Shown here: in pieces, positions 34,565-42,786 of the stretch | How positions within the stretch are numbered: position 1 is the first letter of the stretch | Layout: the number at the start of each line of letters is the position of its first letter | Assembly: GCF_000702005.1 (NCBI RefSeq) | Contig: NZ_JNKI01000011.1 | Span: 31,046 to 95,045, forward strand | Source: Selenomonas sp. ND2010 | Lineage (GTDB): Bacteria > Bacillota > Negativicutes > Selenomonadales > Selenomonadaceae | Length of the DNA stretch: 64,000 bases | Reading direction: 5' to 3' | Program-made: the position numbers and the translations under genes | Notes under the pieces: generated by a model | What the model saw: the letters and a program-made list of their open reading frames with translations, nothing else | What the model was told of the DNA's origin: nothing | Database searches by the model: none

Positions 34565-35167
34565 ATGCCTATAAATGTATTTGAAGAAATGCGCAAGGGC
34601 GCAGCATATGATATCCGGCAGGAAGATTATGTGGAGCAGGTGCATAGTGAACTCAACCGCTGTGCCAGTCTGTGTCAGGAAATCAATGCTACCGATGTAA
34701 ACGACAGTATTGTGGATTTACCCAAAGGTAATACAGAGATTGTGGCTGAGTTTATCCAAAAGGCGGTAGGCGCGGATTTATTCGAGGTAGAAACGGAAAA
34801 GTCCTATGCGATTGACTATACGCAGTGTACGATTGAGGCCAAAGAAGAATTGCGCAACAATGACCGCCCGGAACTGGTGAAAATGCTGGACTCGGTGGCA
34901 GAATATGACAATATTGTTGTGGCCGGCCCGTGCTGGTGGGGAACTTATCCTGTGGCAGTATTCACTCAGCTGGAAGCACTGGATTTCAGCGGTAAAAAGG
35001 TTTTCCCTGTGATGACGCATGAGGGCAGTGGCATTGCTGGTGCTCCGGCGGCCTTGAAGAAGTACTGCCATGGGGCTGTGGTCGGAGAAGGATTGGCTAT
35101 ACAGGGGGGAGCCGCCACAGGCTCTGAAGCAAAAGTGGCTGCCTGGGCAAAGAAAAATCTTGCATAA
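34565..35167 (+). CDS. chimeric protein: maltose-acetyltransferase N-domain joined to a truncated flavodoxin
   Basis: 200 residues. Residues 1-45 (NVFEEMRKGAAYDI, then EDYVEQVHSELNRCASLCQEI and NAT) match the short Mac domain that begins maltose O-acetyltransferases. At about residue 50 a flavodoxin starts, but without its first strand: DLPKGNTEIVAEFIQKAVGA replaces the usual FMN phosphate loop (S/T-x-T-G-N-T). The rest is normal: GPCWWGTYPVAVFTQLEALD, then GKKVFPVMTHEGSG. The fusion looks like a deletion that removed the acetyltransferase body and the flavodoxin N-terminus. GGAGG sets the ATG at 34565. FMN binding is doubtful. Confidence 0.7.
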   Translation: MPINVFEEMRKGAAYDIRQEDYVEQVHSELNRCASLCQEINATDVNDSIVDLPKGNTEIVAEFIQKAVGADLFEVETEKSYAIDYTQCTIEAKEELRNNDRPELVKMLDSVAEYDNIVVAGPCWWGTYPVAVFTQLEALDFSGKKVFPVMTHEGSGIAGAPAALKKYCHGAVVGEGLAIQGGAATGSEAKVAAWAKKNLA

Positions 35168-35184
35168 GAAGGGGGGCAGAGAAA

Positions 35185-36012
35185 ATGAGTAAAGAGGTTA
35201 TGATTGTCACCGGTGCCGGGCAGATTTCGATGGCTATTGCTCGCCGCATGGGCTATGGCAAGAAGATTATTCTTGGGGATAAAGACGAAAACAATGCACA
35301 GGCGGTTGCTGAAATCATGAATCAGGCAGGCTTTGATGTGGAGCCGTTTGTGATGGATATGTCTTCGCGGAATTCCATTCAGGCTATGGTGCAAAAAGCA
35401 ACGGAATATGGTGAAGTGAAGTATTTGATTTGCGGAGCAGGTGTTTCGCCGTCACAGGCACCGATTGAAGTGATCTTGCAGGTTGACCTCTATGGGACGG
35501 CAGTATTGATGGAAGAAGTCGGTAAAGTTATCGCTGAGGGCGGCGCAGGTGTAATTATCTCCAGTCAGTCCGGTCATCGCCTGCCGGCGCTCACGCCGGA
35601 GCAGGACAGGGCGCTGGCGATGACGCCGACAGAGGAACTGTTGAAACTTGACTTTTTACAGCCGAAAAAGATAAAGGATACTTTGCATGCCTATCAGCTG
35701 GCCAAACGCTGTAATGAAAAGCGCACGATGTATGAAGCTGTCCGCTGGGGCGAACGTGGTGCAAGGATAAATGATATTGCGCCCGGAATTATCGTTACCC
35801 CTTTGGCGATTGATGAGTTCAATGGTCCGCGTGGTGATTTTTACAAGAATATGTTTGCCCAATGCCCGGCAGGCCGCCCAGGCACTGCTGATGAAGTAGC
35901 TGATGTAGCAGAGCTTTTGATGAGCGAACGGGCGCAGTTTATCACGGGTTCCACATTTTTGGTAGATGGAGGGGCAACAGCTTCTTATTACTATGGGCCA
36001 TTACAGCCATAA
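35185..36012 (+). CDS. short-chain dehydrogenase/reductase
   Basis: 275 residues, Rossmann fold. The nucleotide loop reads TGAGQISMAIA (TGxxxGxG without the last Gly). NAG is replaced by CGAG (ICGAGVSP), the catalytic serine is in ISSQSGH and YxxxK is YQLAK. The C-terminus VDGGATASYYYGP is typical of classical SDRs. A long insertion (about 125-165) is present. NAD or NADP preference is not clear. It follows the flavodoxin-like gene by 17 bases and ends at a strong terminator. Confidence 0.87.
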   Translation: MSKEVMIVTGAGQISMAIARRMGYGKKIILGDKDENNAQAVAEIMNQAGFDVEPFVMDMSSRNSIQAMVQKATEYGEVKYLICGAGVSPSQAPIEVILQVDLYGTAVLMEEVGKVIAEGGAGVIISSQSGHRLPALTPEQDRALAMTPTEELLKLDFLQPKKIKDTLHAYQLAKRCNEKRTMYEAVRWGERGARINDIAPGIIVTPLAIDEFNGPRGDFYKNMFAQCPAGRPGTADEVADVAELLMSERAQFITGSTFLVDGGATASYYYGPLQP

Positions 36013-36058
36013 AAATTGAGTAGAAAAAAGTCTCTATAATTTGATATCTTATCGAATC

Positions 36059-36110
36059 AAAAGGTCTTCTATGATAAACTATTAACAAGTCATAGAAGAC
36101 CTTTTATTAT
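36059..36110 (+). terminator. strong Rho-independent terminator
   Basis: AAAAGGTCTTCTATGA / TCATAGAAGACCTTTT, a perfect 16-bp stem with a 15-base loop. Confidence 0.85.
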
Positions 36111-36133
36111 GTCAAGCGAGAAGGTAGGAGTTA

Positions 36134-36829
36134 ATGCAGAAGACAGATGTATGGCATGAGCTGGCGGCCGGGGAAATGCCAAAACTGCTGGCAGATAAAC
36201 TGGAGCCTTTTGGCTTTCGCCGTGATGGAGATGCATATTTCTACGCAGAGGATTTGCTGGCAGGCAGTTTTAGGCTGCATGTAAAGGTCAGCATAGATGG
36301 TGTTGTGTCAACTTTGCTGATGGACGTGGAGTCAGAGGAGCCTTATGTGCTGCATCTGGTGGAAAATGCACAGGGAGCTTTTGTAGGAGAAGTACGGGCT
36401 GCCTATCAGGCTGTCCTTGACCGCATTGGTGCATTCTGTGGTGAACATGGCAGCTTTCATGGGCGGTATGTAGAGGAACTTTTACAATATGTGCAGAATA
36501 CCTATGGCGATGAACTCGAATATCCGTGGAAGGACTTGGATGCGGCGGTTATTCGTTCCCATTTGTCGCAGAAATGGTATGCGGTTTTTATGAAGGTGCA
36601 TCCCAGCAAAATCGGCATTGGCGGCAGCCAGCCTATCCGTATCATGGATTTGCATGGCACGGCAGAACAGGTGGCCGCCTTAGTAGATGGGAAAAAGTAT
36701 TTTCCGGGTTGGCATATGAATCGTAAATACTGGTATACCATATGTCTGGATGGCAGTATACCGATGCCGGAGCTTAAACAAAGAATCGACGAAAGCTTTG
36801 TATTGGCACAGCCAAAGAAACGGCGATAA
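36134..36829 (+). CDS. MmcQ/YjbR family protein
   Basis: 231 residues. The C-terminal half is a YjbR domain (LEYPWKDLDAAVIR ... KWYAVFMKVHPSKIG ... PGWHMNRKYWYTICLDGSIP), a small CyaY-like fold suspected of binding DNA. The N-terminal 110 residues form an extra domain (LADKLEPFGFRRDGDAYFYA) that I do not recognise. GGTAGGAG precedes the ATG. Function unknown. Confidence 0.78.
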   Translation: MQKTDVWHELAAGEMPKLLADKLEPFGFRRDGDAYFYAEDLLAGSFRLHVKVSIDGVVSTLLMDVESEEPYVLHLVENAQGAFVGEVRAAYQAVLDRIGAFCGEHGSFHGRYVEELLQYVQNTYGDELEYPWKDLDAAVIRSHLSQKWYAVFMKVHPSKIGIGGSQPIRIMDLHGTAEQVAALVDGKKYFPGWHMNRKYWYTICLDGSIPMPELKQRIDESFVLAQPKKRR

Positions 36830-36856
36830 TAGGGAGGCAAAATAGATGGAAGCGTA

Positions 36857-36925
36857 ATGTACACTTTAGGTAGACTAGCCATTCGCAAGAAATATCGCGG
36901 CAAATCATCAAAAAGTCGCAGATGA
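36857..36925 (+). pseudogene. GNAT acetyltransferase fragment
   Basis: 22 codons reading MYTLGRLAIRKKYRGKSSKS followed by two Arg and a stop. GRLAxRxxYRGK is the acetyl-CoA loop of GNAT enzymes; nothing else of the domain remains. Confidence 0.4.
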
Positions 36926-36968
36926 TAATTCCCCATCCTGCATGAATTTTTGCAGGATGGGGAATTAT
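36925..36968. terminator. bidirectional hairpin, second copy of the 6067 element
   Basis: ATAATTCCCCATCCTGCA pairs with TGCAGGATGGGGAATTAT. It lies downstream of the convergent GNAT scrap and MBL gene and shares stem and loop sequence with 6067-6105. Confidence 0.65.
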
Positions 36969-36985
36969 TGGCTTGAAAGGGTGTT

Positions 36986-37915
36986 TTACGGTTGGTATTT
37001 TTTTATGGCCTCTTGTGCCATTTTTCGGAAGACATCTTCATACTTACGGTATTTTTCCTGACCGATAACAAAGGGATGGGGCTGGCCAGGGCGGCGGTGT
37101 TTGAGTTTTTCCAAACGGGGAAAGGTATCGTCTACCCAGCCATGAGCGCTCATTTCTACATCAACCTGGAAATCAGCGGTGTATTTTGCGAAGTAGTTTA
37201 CTGCGCTTAGATAGAGGTAATTCATTTCCAGATTGGCTGGTGTGCCGGTGCCGCCCCAAATGGCCACATGATGTTTTTCGCCATGGTCAGTGACTGGGAC
37301 AATCATGGATAGGCAGCCCGGGGTATGACCAGGGGTGAGTACGAGAAAAATATTTGTGTCGCCTAAGGTTATGATTTGACGGTCATTCAGCTCGATGTCA
37401 ATATGGGGACGTACGCCGGAAAAAGCGTTTTTGGTGGGAATTACCGAATACCAGTTGCTGTCAATGATATTAATGCCGATTTTTGCCTGCGGCGCATATT
37501 TATTCTTGAAGAACTGGGCACCACCATAGTGGTCGCTGTGGCCGTGGGTAAGGAGAATATAGCGGGTGTCTGCAGGGGATAAGCCTAGCTTTTTCATGCT
37601 GGCGGCGGCATAGTCTGCATCTTGTTCATCCCAGCCGGAGTCAATCATGATAAGACCTTCACTAGTGCGCACAACAAATTGAGCTACGGAGATGGAGCCA
37701 ATGTAGAAAAGGTTGTCAAAGACTTGCGCGGGTTCGATGGGCGTGCGGTCAAATAAATAGTGCATGGCTGTTTCACCGGTAGCTTCCTCCGGCGAATGGG
37801 GATATTCTGTGGATGCAGCGAATGCCTGTGGGTCACCCAATAACAAGCCGGCGGTTAGAGCCAGACTGCCTTTGAGAAAGTTTTTTCTGGAAATAGGTGA
37901 ATAGAAATTCATCAT
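36986..37915 (-). CDS. exported MBL-fold hydrolase (B3-like)
   Basis: 309 residues. The N-terminus carries a twin-arginine-like or Sec signal (ISRKNFLKGSLALTAGLLLG, with a single Arg before KNF; cleavage near AFAAS). Zinc motif HGHSDHYG (His-x-His-x-Asp-His) is at about residue 123, the next ligand is in TPGHTPGC and a third His in MSAHGW. The layout matches subclass B3 metallo-beta-lactamases and related periplasmic lactonases. Substrate unknown. AGGAGG sets the start. It lies downstream of the marR gene behind two operator copies. Confidence 0.85.
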   Translation of the reverse strand: MMNFYSPISRKNFLKGSLALTAGLLLGDPQAFAASTEYPHSPEEATGETAMHYLFDRTPIEPAQVFDNLFYIGSISVAQFVVRTSEGLIMIDSGWDEQDADYAAASMKKLGLSPADTRYILLTHGHSDHYGGAQFFKNKYAPQAKIGINIIDSNWYSVIPTKNAFSGVRPHIDIELNDRQIITLGDTNIFLVLTPGHTPGCLSMIVPVTDHGEKHHVAIWGGTGTPANLEMNYLYLSAVNYFAKYTADFQVDVEMSAHGWVDDTFPRLEKLKHRRPGQPHPFVIGQEKYRKYEDVFRKMAQEAIKKYQP

Positions 37916-37930
37916 TAGATGCCTCCTGAT

Positions 37931-37976
37931 ATTAGTATGTTAACATACTAATACAATAGTACGTTGACATACTATT
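37931..37976. promoter_or_regulatory. two 22-bp MarR operators in tandem
   Basis: 37931-37952 is a perfect 22-bp palindrome (half-site ATTAGTATGTT). 37955-37976 is a near-perfect one of equal length (AATAGTACGTT and its partner GACATACTATT). They flank and cover the -10 box of the MBL gene, an arrangement fit for repression by the adjacent MarR protein. Confidence 0.7.
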
Positions 37977-37981
37977 GTCAA
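37953..37981 (-). promoter_or_regulatory. promoter of the exported MBL gene
   Basis: Minus strand TTGACA (37981-37976), 17 bases, TATTGT (37958-37953). The -10 lies between the two operators. Confidence 0.65.
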
Positions 37982-37989
37982 GAAAAAAA

Positions 37990-38415
37990 TCACAGCTTAG
38001 CCGTGATTTTTTCTTCCAGTCTAGTGAGGGTTTTTGTAAAGCTGGTTAATTCCTCGTCTGTAAGCCCGGATTCGGTTTCCCGCATAAAGTCATAGTCAAG
38101 TTTTGCCAGTTCCTTGGTGAGAAAGATACCAGCGGGGGTGGCTTGCAGCTTATAGAACCGTTTATCGCTGTCATCTTTTTGACGGGTCAATAATTCTTTT
38201 TTTATCAGTCTGTCCACCAAAGCTTTGGTGCTGTTTTTGTCTTTTTCCAAGCGCGCAGCTAATTCTTGTTGAGAAAGGTTTTTCTCCTTGCTAACAATTT
38301 GCAGCACCACCCATTGTTCTGGGGTGATGTCATAATCGGCTAATACTTTTGTCATGAACTGATGAATCTTGCGAGCTGTACGGCAAATGATATAGCCTGT
38401 GGTTTCTTGTAGCAT
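37990..38415 (-). CDS. MarR family transcriptional regulator
   Basis: 141 residues, winged-helix MarR fold. Visible: QWVVLQIVSKEKNLSQQELA, RLEKDKNSTKALVDRLIKKE (recognition helix) and the wing TRQKDDSDKRFYKLQATPAG. It has no cysteine in the ligand region apart from the N-terminal CRTARK. It lies upstream of and in the same direction as the MBL gene, but with the operators between them. Confidence 0.9.
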   Translation of the reverse strand: MLQETTGYIICRTARKIHQFMTKVLADYDITPEQWVVLQIVSKEKNLSQQELAARLEKDKNSTKALVDRLIKKELLTRQKDDSDKRFYKLQATPAGIFLTKELAKLDYDFMRETESGLTDEELTSFTKTLTRLEEKITAKL

Positions 38416-38444
38416 AACATTCTCCTCATTACATAACTGAAACC

Positions 38445-38472
38445 ATTATAGCATATTTTGAGCAGTCATGAA
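38445..38472 (-). promoter_or_regulatory. candidate promoter of the marR gene
   Basis: Minus strand TTCATG, 16 bases, TATAAT (38450-38445). Confidence 0.45.
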
Positions 38473-38540
38473 GGTGTAAAATCGCTTATTGAGGTTGGGG
38501 AATAAAAGATGCCTGACCATCCAGGTTGCAGCATCCCTAA

Positions 38541-38678
38541 ATCCTAAAGCTCTGTCAGGACGAAAGCAAACTCTATTATCTGGGTGGATATTCGCTGGCG
38601 GATTTGTTCTCCCTTTGGGCAGCTTACCAAACCGATAAATTCGCGGGCATTTTAGGGAGCCTGAGATTCAGACAGTGA
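38541..38678 (+). pseudogene. alpha/beta-hydrolase (esterase) fragment
   Basis: An open frame without a start reads LYYLGGYSLADLFSLWAAYQ then TDKFAGILGSL, the nucleophile elbow (GYSLAG) region of a putative esterase, and stops at 38678. G-to-D has replaced the last glycine of GYSLAG. About 45 of some 200 residues remain. Confidence 0.5.
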
Positions 38679-38715
38679 GAGCCTTTGCGTGGCTGCTAAG
38701 TTCAGGTGTGTTATT

Positions 38716-39963
38716 TCATCGTAGTGGGGGAACGGTGAAACCTTTTTGAATGAATAGTTTTTCCATAGATGAATGGACATTGGTCAATGTTAAGTTTTTG
38801 CCCAGTGCTTTTTGTAGGATAAGAAATACACGAATTCCGGCAGAGGTGATGTATCCAAGTTTTGCGCAGTCAATTTCTGCTCCCACAGGCATACTGGTCG
38901 TTTTTATTTTTTCCCATGCTGTTAAAAGCTGTGGCGCTGTAAGGCTGTCAAGTCTGCCGCCTATGGATACTTTGAACATATTGTTTTCCAGAGCGTAGTT
39001 CATCTCGAAGGGCGTGGCTTGTTGTTCGGCGTTGTCAGCCGGCTGTCTTTGCTCATCCAGGGTTATAATCCAATAATGGCAATCGCTCATAGCGGTTTTG
39101 AAGTTTCTGATTTGTTCCTGCGTCAGCTGCCGGTAAATATTTAAGTTGGGGATGTGTTCAGCTAATGTTATTTTTTTGACTTTCATTCCGTGGCTGTTTA
39201 TAAAATCCTCAGCTGTTTTTGTCGAGCGGATAATATCATCGGGGTTGACGATCAAAGGATTAGACAGGCTGGCTACATCAGACTGCTGTTGGGCGGTTTC
39301 TTTGGAGGCGGCCAGTTTTGCCGGTGAATCCTTGCCAAATATAGAACGGAAGGTGTAAAAAAATTGCAGTATAAATTCCGGGTCAGGCGTTATCCATAAA
39401 CCGCCATGCTGTTCAAGCATGGCACGGATATTGGAAACGACAGTGTCTGCCTCATGTGCGTCAAAATACATCATCATACCCTCGGTGGTAATGCACAGCG
39501 GCCCGGTCACATTTTGCAGCGCAGTACGGATAGATTCATAGTTGGTGGCATCTATACCGTGAAAGGAGATTTCGTCAGAGCCTGCAGCAAGCGAGCGAAT
39601 GATAGGCTCTATTTCCTGCACGACAATGGGCAGATCAAGCCCGATGAAACGCATGCCTGCCTTGGACAGGTGCAAGGCTTTTGGGGTATACCCGCAGGGC
39701 AAGTCAACACAAATAGGGCAGCCGGAATCTTTTATCAAAGAGCACATGGTGCGATATTTTGTTTCAACTACCAAAGCATTGCCCAGTACAACATCAGGGT
39801 CCGTCATATTCTGCAGAGGGTCATGATTTTCAAGTCCTAAGCAACGGACGATTGCGGAAGCATCCGAAATATCAGCGGCTGCCATAAGGCAGATGGCGGT
39901 TTTTGCTGTCATGAACACCGGGTTAGCTTGAGCCTGTGAATTTCGTTCAGTTTCAATTGTCAT
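38716..39963 (-). CDS. LCMT-type methyltransferase fused to a STAS domain
   Basis: 415 residues. Residues 1 to about 300 are a SAM-dependent methyltransferase of the leucine-carboxyl-methyltransferase (PPM) family: CVDLPCGYTPKALHLSKAGM (SAM site), FIGLDLPIVVQEIEP and ITTEGMMMYF (the post-I motif). From about 320 a STAS domain as in SpoIIAA-like anti-sigma antagonists follows (VSIGGRLDSLTAPQLLTAWE, then EIDCAKLGYITSAGIRVFLI). The conserved phosphorylatable Ser is present in YITSAG. A methyltransferase-STAS fusion is unusual. GAGGAGG sets the start at 39963. Confidence 0.75.
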   Translation of the reverse strand: MTIETERNSQAQANPVFMTAKTAICLMAAADISDASAIVRCLGLENHDPLQNMTDPDVVLGNALVVETKYRTMCSLIKDSGCPICVDLPCGYTPKALHLSKAGMRFIGLDLPIVVQEIEPIIRSLAAGSDEISFHGIDATNYESIRTALQNVTGPLCITTEGMMMYFDAHEADTVVSNIRAMLEQHGGLWITPDPEFILQFFYTFRSIFGKDSPAKLAASKETAQQQSDVASLSNPLIVNPDDIIRSTKTAEDFINSHGMKVKKITLAEHIPNLNIYRQLTQEQIRNFKTAMSDCHYWIITLDEQRQPADNAEQQATPFEMNYALENNMFKVSIGGRLDSLTAPQLLTAWEKIKTTSMPVGAEIDCAKLGYITSAGIRVFLILQKALGKNLTLTNVHSSMEKLFIQKGFTVPPLR

Positions 39964-40108
39964 AAGGCAGACCTCCTCATATAGGTAGCTATGTGAAATT
40001 GGGGTTTTATTCGTCACCGGAACGCTTTTTTCCTGTTGGCAGACAATTCAAAATCCCAGCTTGTCTGATATTGCAGGAAAATTGTCAAACCGGTGGGAAG
40101 TCAATAAG

Positions 40109-40138
40109 TTGACAGTTTGCTATTAGCTGCAATATAAT
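40109..40138 (+). promoter_or_regulatory. promoter of the EamA transporter
   Basis: TTGACA (40109-40114), an 18-base spacer and TATAAT (40133-40138). Confidence 0.65.
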
Positions 40139-40177
40139 AGCCACGCAATTCTAAGAGAAGTTAAGGAGGTAATATTT

Positions 40178-41095
40178 TTGCGTAATTTACTAATTGGCTC
40201 GCTGCTCTTGTCGCTGGCCGGCAGTATTTGGGGCGCTATGTTTATTGCGGTCCGCCTGACCGTAGGCGTGATTACGCCTGTGGCTTTGGTTTGGCTGCGG
40301 TACGGTGTGGCGCTTGTCCCGCTGGTGCTTATTATGCTATATGAAAACATTTCCTGGAAAATCGAGCGCAAGGACTGGAAGCTCCTGCTTATTTCTGCGT
40401 TGACTGGTCAAACGCTCTCCATTGTCACGCAGGAATCGGGAACCATGCTGACATCCGCGCAGATGGGCTCGGTGATAACGGCGGCAACACCGGCATTTAT
40501 GGTGGTGTTTGGCTGCCTGATCCTGCATGAGCGGTTTAATTTCAGCCGTCTGCTGTCCGTCGTTTTGGCAACGGTGGGGGTGCTGCTAATCGTCGTTGAC
40601 CCGGAGAATCTGCAAACCGGCAGTCTTTTGGGCGGTGTCTATTTGTTTGTCGCAGCTATCACCTGGGCGTTGATGTCCATACTCTTGAAACTGCTCAGCC
40701 GCTATTCGGTGTTTACGCTGACTTTTTATAGTGTATTCATCGCGTTTTTGGTGCTGAGCCCCTATGGAATATGGTGGCTGATTAACGAAGCAAATTATGG
40801 GGCTTTGGCCATGCCGCAGATATGGGGCTCGGTACTTTATGTGGGGATGATCTCCACCACGGCAGGATTCGTTCTTTGGAGCAAGGGGCTGACCTATATG
40901 GATGCATCCATTGGCGGCTTGTTTATGTTCTTTCAGCCGATCGTTGGCACAATCTTAGGCTGGCTATTACTCGGTGAAGCCATGACCAGTTATTTTTTGC
41001 CCGGTTTTGCGCTTATTGCCGTCGGTGTAGTGCTGGCTATGAAGGGCGGCAATACAACGGCCGAGGAAAAATTGGCAAAAAGCCGCAGGCAATAA
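40178..41095 (+). CDS. EamA/DMT family transporter
   Basis: 305 residues with ten predicted membrane helices in two EamA repeats (about 8-140 and 150-290), the second containing YMDASIGGLFMFFQPIVGTI. Members export metabolites or amino acids; the substrate is unknown. TTG start decided by AAGGAGGT 7 bases before. The C-terminus is basic and cytoplasmic. Confidence 0.87.
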   Translation: MRNLLIGSLLLSLAGSIWGAMFIAVRLTVGVITPVALVWLRYGVALVPLVLIMLYENISWKIERKDWKLLLISALTGQTLSIVTQESGTMLTSAQMGSVITAATPAFMVVFGCLILHERFNFSRLLSVVLATVGVLLIVVDPENLQTGSLLGGVYLFVAAITWALMSILLKLLSRYSVFTLTFYSVFIAFLVLSPYGIWWLINEANYGALAMPQIWGSVLYVGMISTTAGFVLWSKGLTYMDASIGGLFMFFQPIVGTILGWLLLGEAMTSYFLPGFALIAVGVVLAMKGGNTTAEEKLAKSRRQ

Positions 41096-41121
41096 AGCAA
41101 TTTGCGGCTGCATAGATAGAG

Positions 41122-41168
41122 AAAAACAGGTTCTGCAATACAATGACATGCAGAACCTGTTTTTTATT
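41122..41168. terminator. bidirectional terminator
   Basis: AAAAACAGGTTCTGCA / TGCAGAACCTGTTTTT with TTATT after it, between the convergent EamA and esterase genes. Confidence 0.8.
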
Positions 41169-41204
41169 TAGCGCCGAAAAGCAAGCGTTGTCTGTCGTGT
41201 TTGC

Positions 41205-42233
41205 TTACCAGCCAAGGATTTCGGCAACTTTGTCCTTTAGATAAAGGGCAATTTTTTTTGACCCTTTTTTCAGGGGATGCGTGTTGTCGCCAGCATAATC
41301 GTTAGCATCCAGTAAAGGTTTTTCTTCATTCAACGGGATGAAATAGAGGGCATTATCGCCACGGGCTTTGCATTCATTCACGGCTGTTTTTATCCACTGT
41401 CGCGCCTCGTGTGGAAGCCAGCTGGGGACAGGCTCGATGACGATGATGGGGGTGTGGGGATTTATTTGCCGGATTGTTTGCAGAAGATTTTTATAGCCGC
41501 AAATGAAATCTTCGCGGGCAGGCGGATGTTCCTCGTCACCAAAATCATTCGTACCGAGCGAGATAAGGATGCCATCTATGGGGAAGTTTTGCGGATTCCA
41601 AAGATGGTTGGCGGGAGATTTTTTATCACGATAGAATGTCCAGGGATAGCGATCGGCAGTATGGACCCCATGCCCAGGCCAGCCTTCATCCCAGTTGTGG
41701 ATGACACCTTCGCCGGATTTGCCCAATACGCTGTATTCAGCATCAAGCATTCGGGCCAGCTGCGGGCCGTAGGCCATATCGTTGTCTTCGATATCATCGT
41801 AGGGGGCATCGGGGGGACCGTCATTTTTGGCGCCGGCGGTAATGGAATCGCCGATGAATTCCAAGCTGCGTGCCTTGGGCGGAGCAGGGGGGAGCAGTGT
41901 TTCATTAGGTGCAAGCGAAAAACCGCGAAACTCGCTGATGCCCATATAGCCTTCGGTGGAACGCACCAGAAGAACTTTATGCTTGCCGGCAGCGAGTTTT
42001 TCCGCTAACAAGGTGTTTTCTCCTTGCGGACGGAAACGACGAAAGGGACTGTCATCGATGCTGATCCGCCACCAATTGCCGGAATCGATTAAATCGGCCA
42101 TAAGCAGGGGGCCGGTGAAATTCGCTTTAATATAGGTAGCTCCTTGTGCACACCGGCAGGCTGCCGGAGACTTTTCCCAGCGGCCAAAATACTGGATTCC
42201 GGAAGCATTGGCAGGGATTTTCCGAACCATCAT
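41205..42233 (-). CDS. CE2-like SGNH carbohydrate esterase
   Basis: 342 residues, no signal peptide, so intracellular. An N-terminal beta-sandwich (about 1-120: IQYFGRWEKSPAACRCAQGA ...) precedes an SGNH hydrolase: FIGDSITAG (catalytic Ser), SLGTNDFGDE and DNTHPLKKGS (Asp-His). This is the arrangement of family CE2 acetyl esterases, which remove acetyl groups from glucomannan and xylan oligosaccharides. It is divergent from the PTS operon with a promoter pair 60 bases apart, so a role in deacetylating imported mannan fragments is likely (inference). Confidence 0.82.
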   Translation of the reverse strand: MMVRKIPANASGIQYFGRWEKSPAACRCAQGATYIKANFTGPLLMADLIDSGNWWRISIDDSPFRRFRPQGENTLLAEKLAAGKHKVLLVRSTEGYMGISEFRGFSLAPNETLLPPAPPKARSLEFIGDSITAGAKNDGPPDAPYDDIEDNDMAYGPQLARMLDAEYSVLGKSGEGVIHNWDEGWPGHGVHTADRYPWTFYRDKKSPANHLWNPQNFPIDGILISLGTNDFGDEEHPPAREDFICGYKNLLQTIRQINPHTPIIVIEPVPSWLPHEARQWIKTAVNECKARGDNALYFIPLNEEKPLLDANDYAGDNTHPLKKGSKKIALYLKDKVAEILGW

Positions 42234-42286
42234 ATAAAATACCTTCTTTCAGAAAAATAAGGGTAAGCTATGCCATTATCAGATTC

Positions 42287-42316
42287 ATTATAGTTACAGA
42301 GAGGGAGTGATGTCAA
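42287..42316 (-). promoter_or_regulatory. promoter of the CE2-like esterase
   Basis: Minus strand TTGACA (42316-42311), 18 bases, TATAAT (42292-42287). Confidence 0.65.
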
Positions 42317-42351
42317 TAAAGGATATAATGAAAGTAATTAATGTAATATAA

Positions 42352-42369
42352 ATAACTAACAAAAGTTAT
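42352..42369. promoter_or_regulatory. inverted repeat between the divergent esterase and PTS promoters
   Basis: ATAACT-N6-AGTTAT, just upstream of the PTS -35 box. A candidate site for one of the GntR regulators of this locus. Confidence 0.4.
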
Positions 42370-42377
42370 ATCTTTTG

Positions 42378-42406
42378 TTGACAAAGGGGTTAACTAATAA
42401 TATAAT
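42378..42406 (+). promoter_or_regulatory. promoter of the PTS/mannan operon
   Basis: Consensus TTGACA (42378-42383), 17 bases, TATAAT (42401-42406). Confidence 0.8.
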
Positions 42407-42470
42407 AAGGGCGTAGGAAGATGAAACGATAAAAAATTACCTACATTTAATTTATAGGGGAGGATTTAAC

Positions 42471-42779
42471 ATGAACATCTTTTTGGTTTGCAACGCAGGT
42501 ATGTCGACTTCGATCCTGGTGAAGAAAATGCAGGAGGCTGCTGCGGCTAAGTCCTTGGCGGATACGCATATTGAGGCGTTCAGCGTGGAGGTGCTGGATC
42601 AAAGGGCAGCGGAAGCGGATGTTGTGCTGCTGGGACCACAGATCCGCCATATGAAAGGCGATGTGGAGAAAATCCTTGCAGGACGATGCCCTGTGGAGGT
42701 CATCAATATGCAGGACTATGGAATGATCCGTGGCGATAAAGTATTAGCAAAAGCATTGCAGTTGCTGGGAAAGGAGTAA
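42471..42779 (+). CDS. PTS lactose/cellobiose-type enzyme IIB
   Basis: 102 residues. The phosphate-accepting cysteine is Cys8 in FLVCNAGMSTSILVKKMQ, the P-loop-like motif of the lactose/cellobiose IIB fold. VVLLGPQIRHMKGDVE is also typical. It passes phosphate from IIA to the sugar bound by IIC. First gene of the operon IIB-IIC-IIA-GH1. The family handles beta-linked disaccharides; here the neighbours suggest mannobiose or mannosyl-glucose. Confidence 0.93.
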   Translation: MNIFLVCNAGMSTSILVKKMQEAAAAKSLADTHIEAFSVEVLDQRAAEADVVLLGPQIRHMKGDVEKILAGRCPVEVINMQDYGMIRGDKVLAKALQLLGKE

Positions 42780-42786
42780 GCGGATC

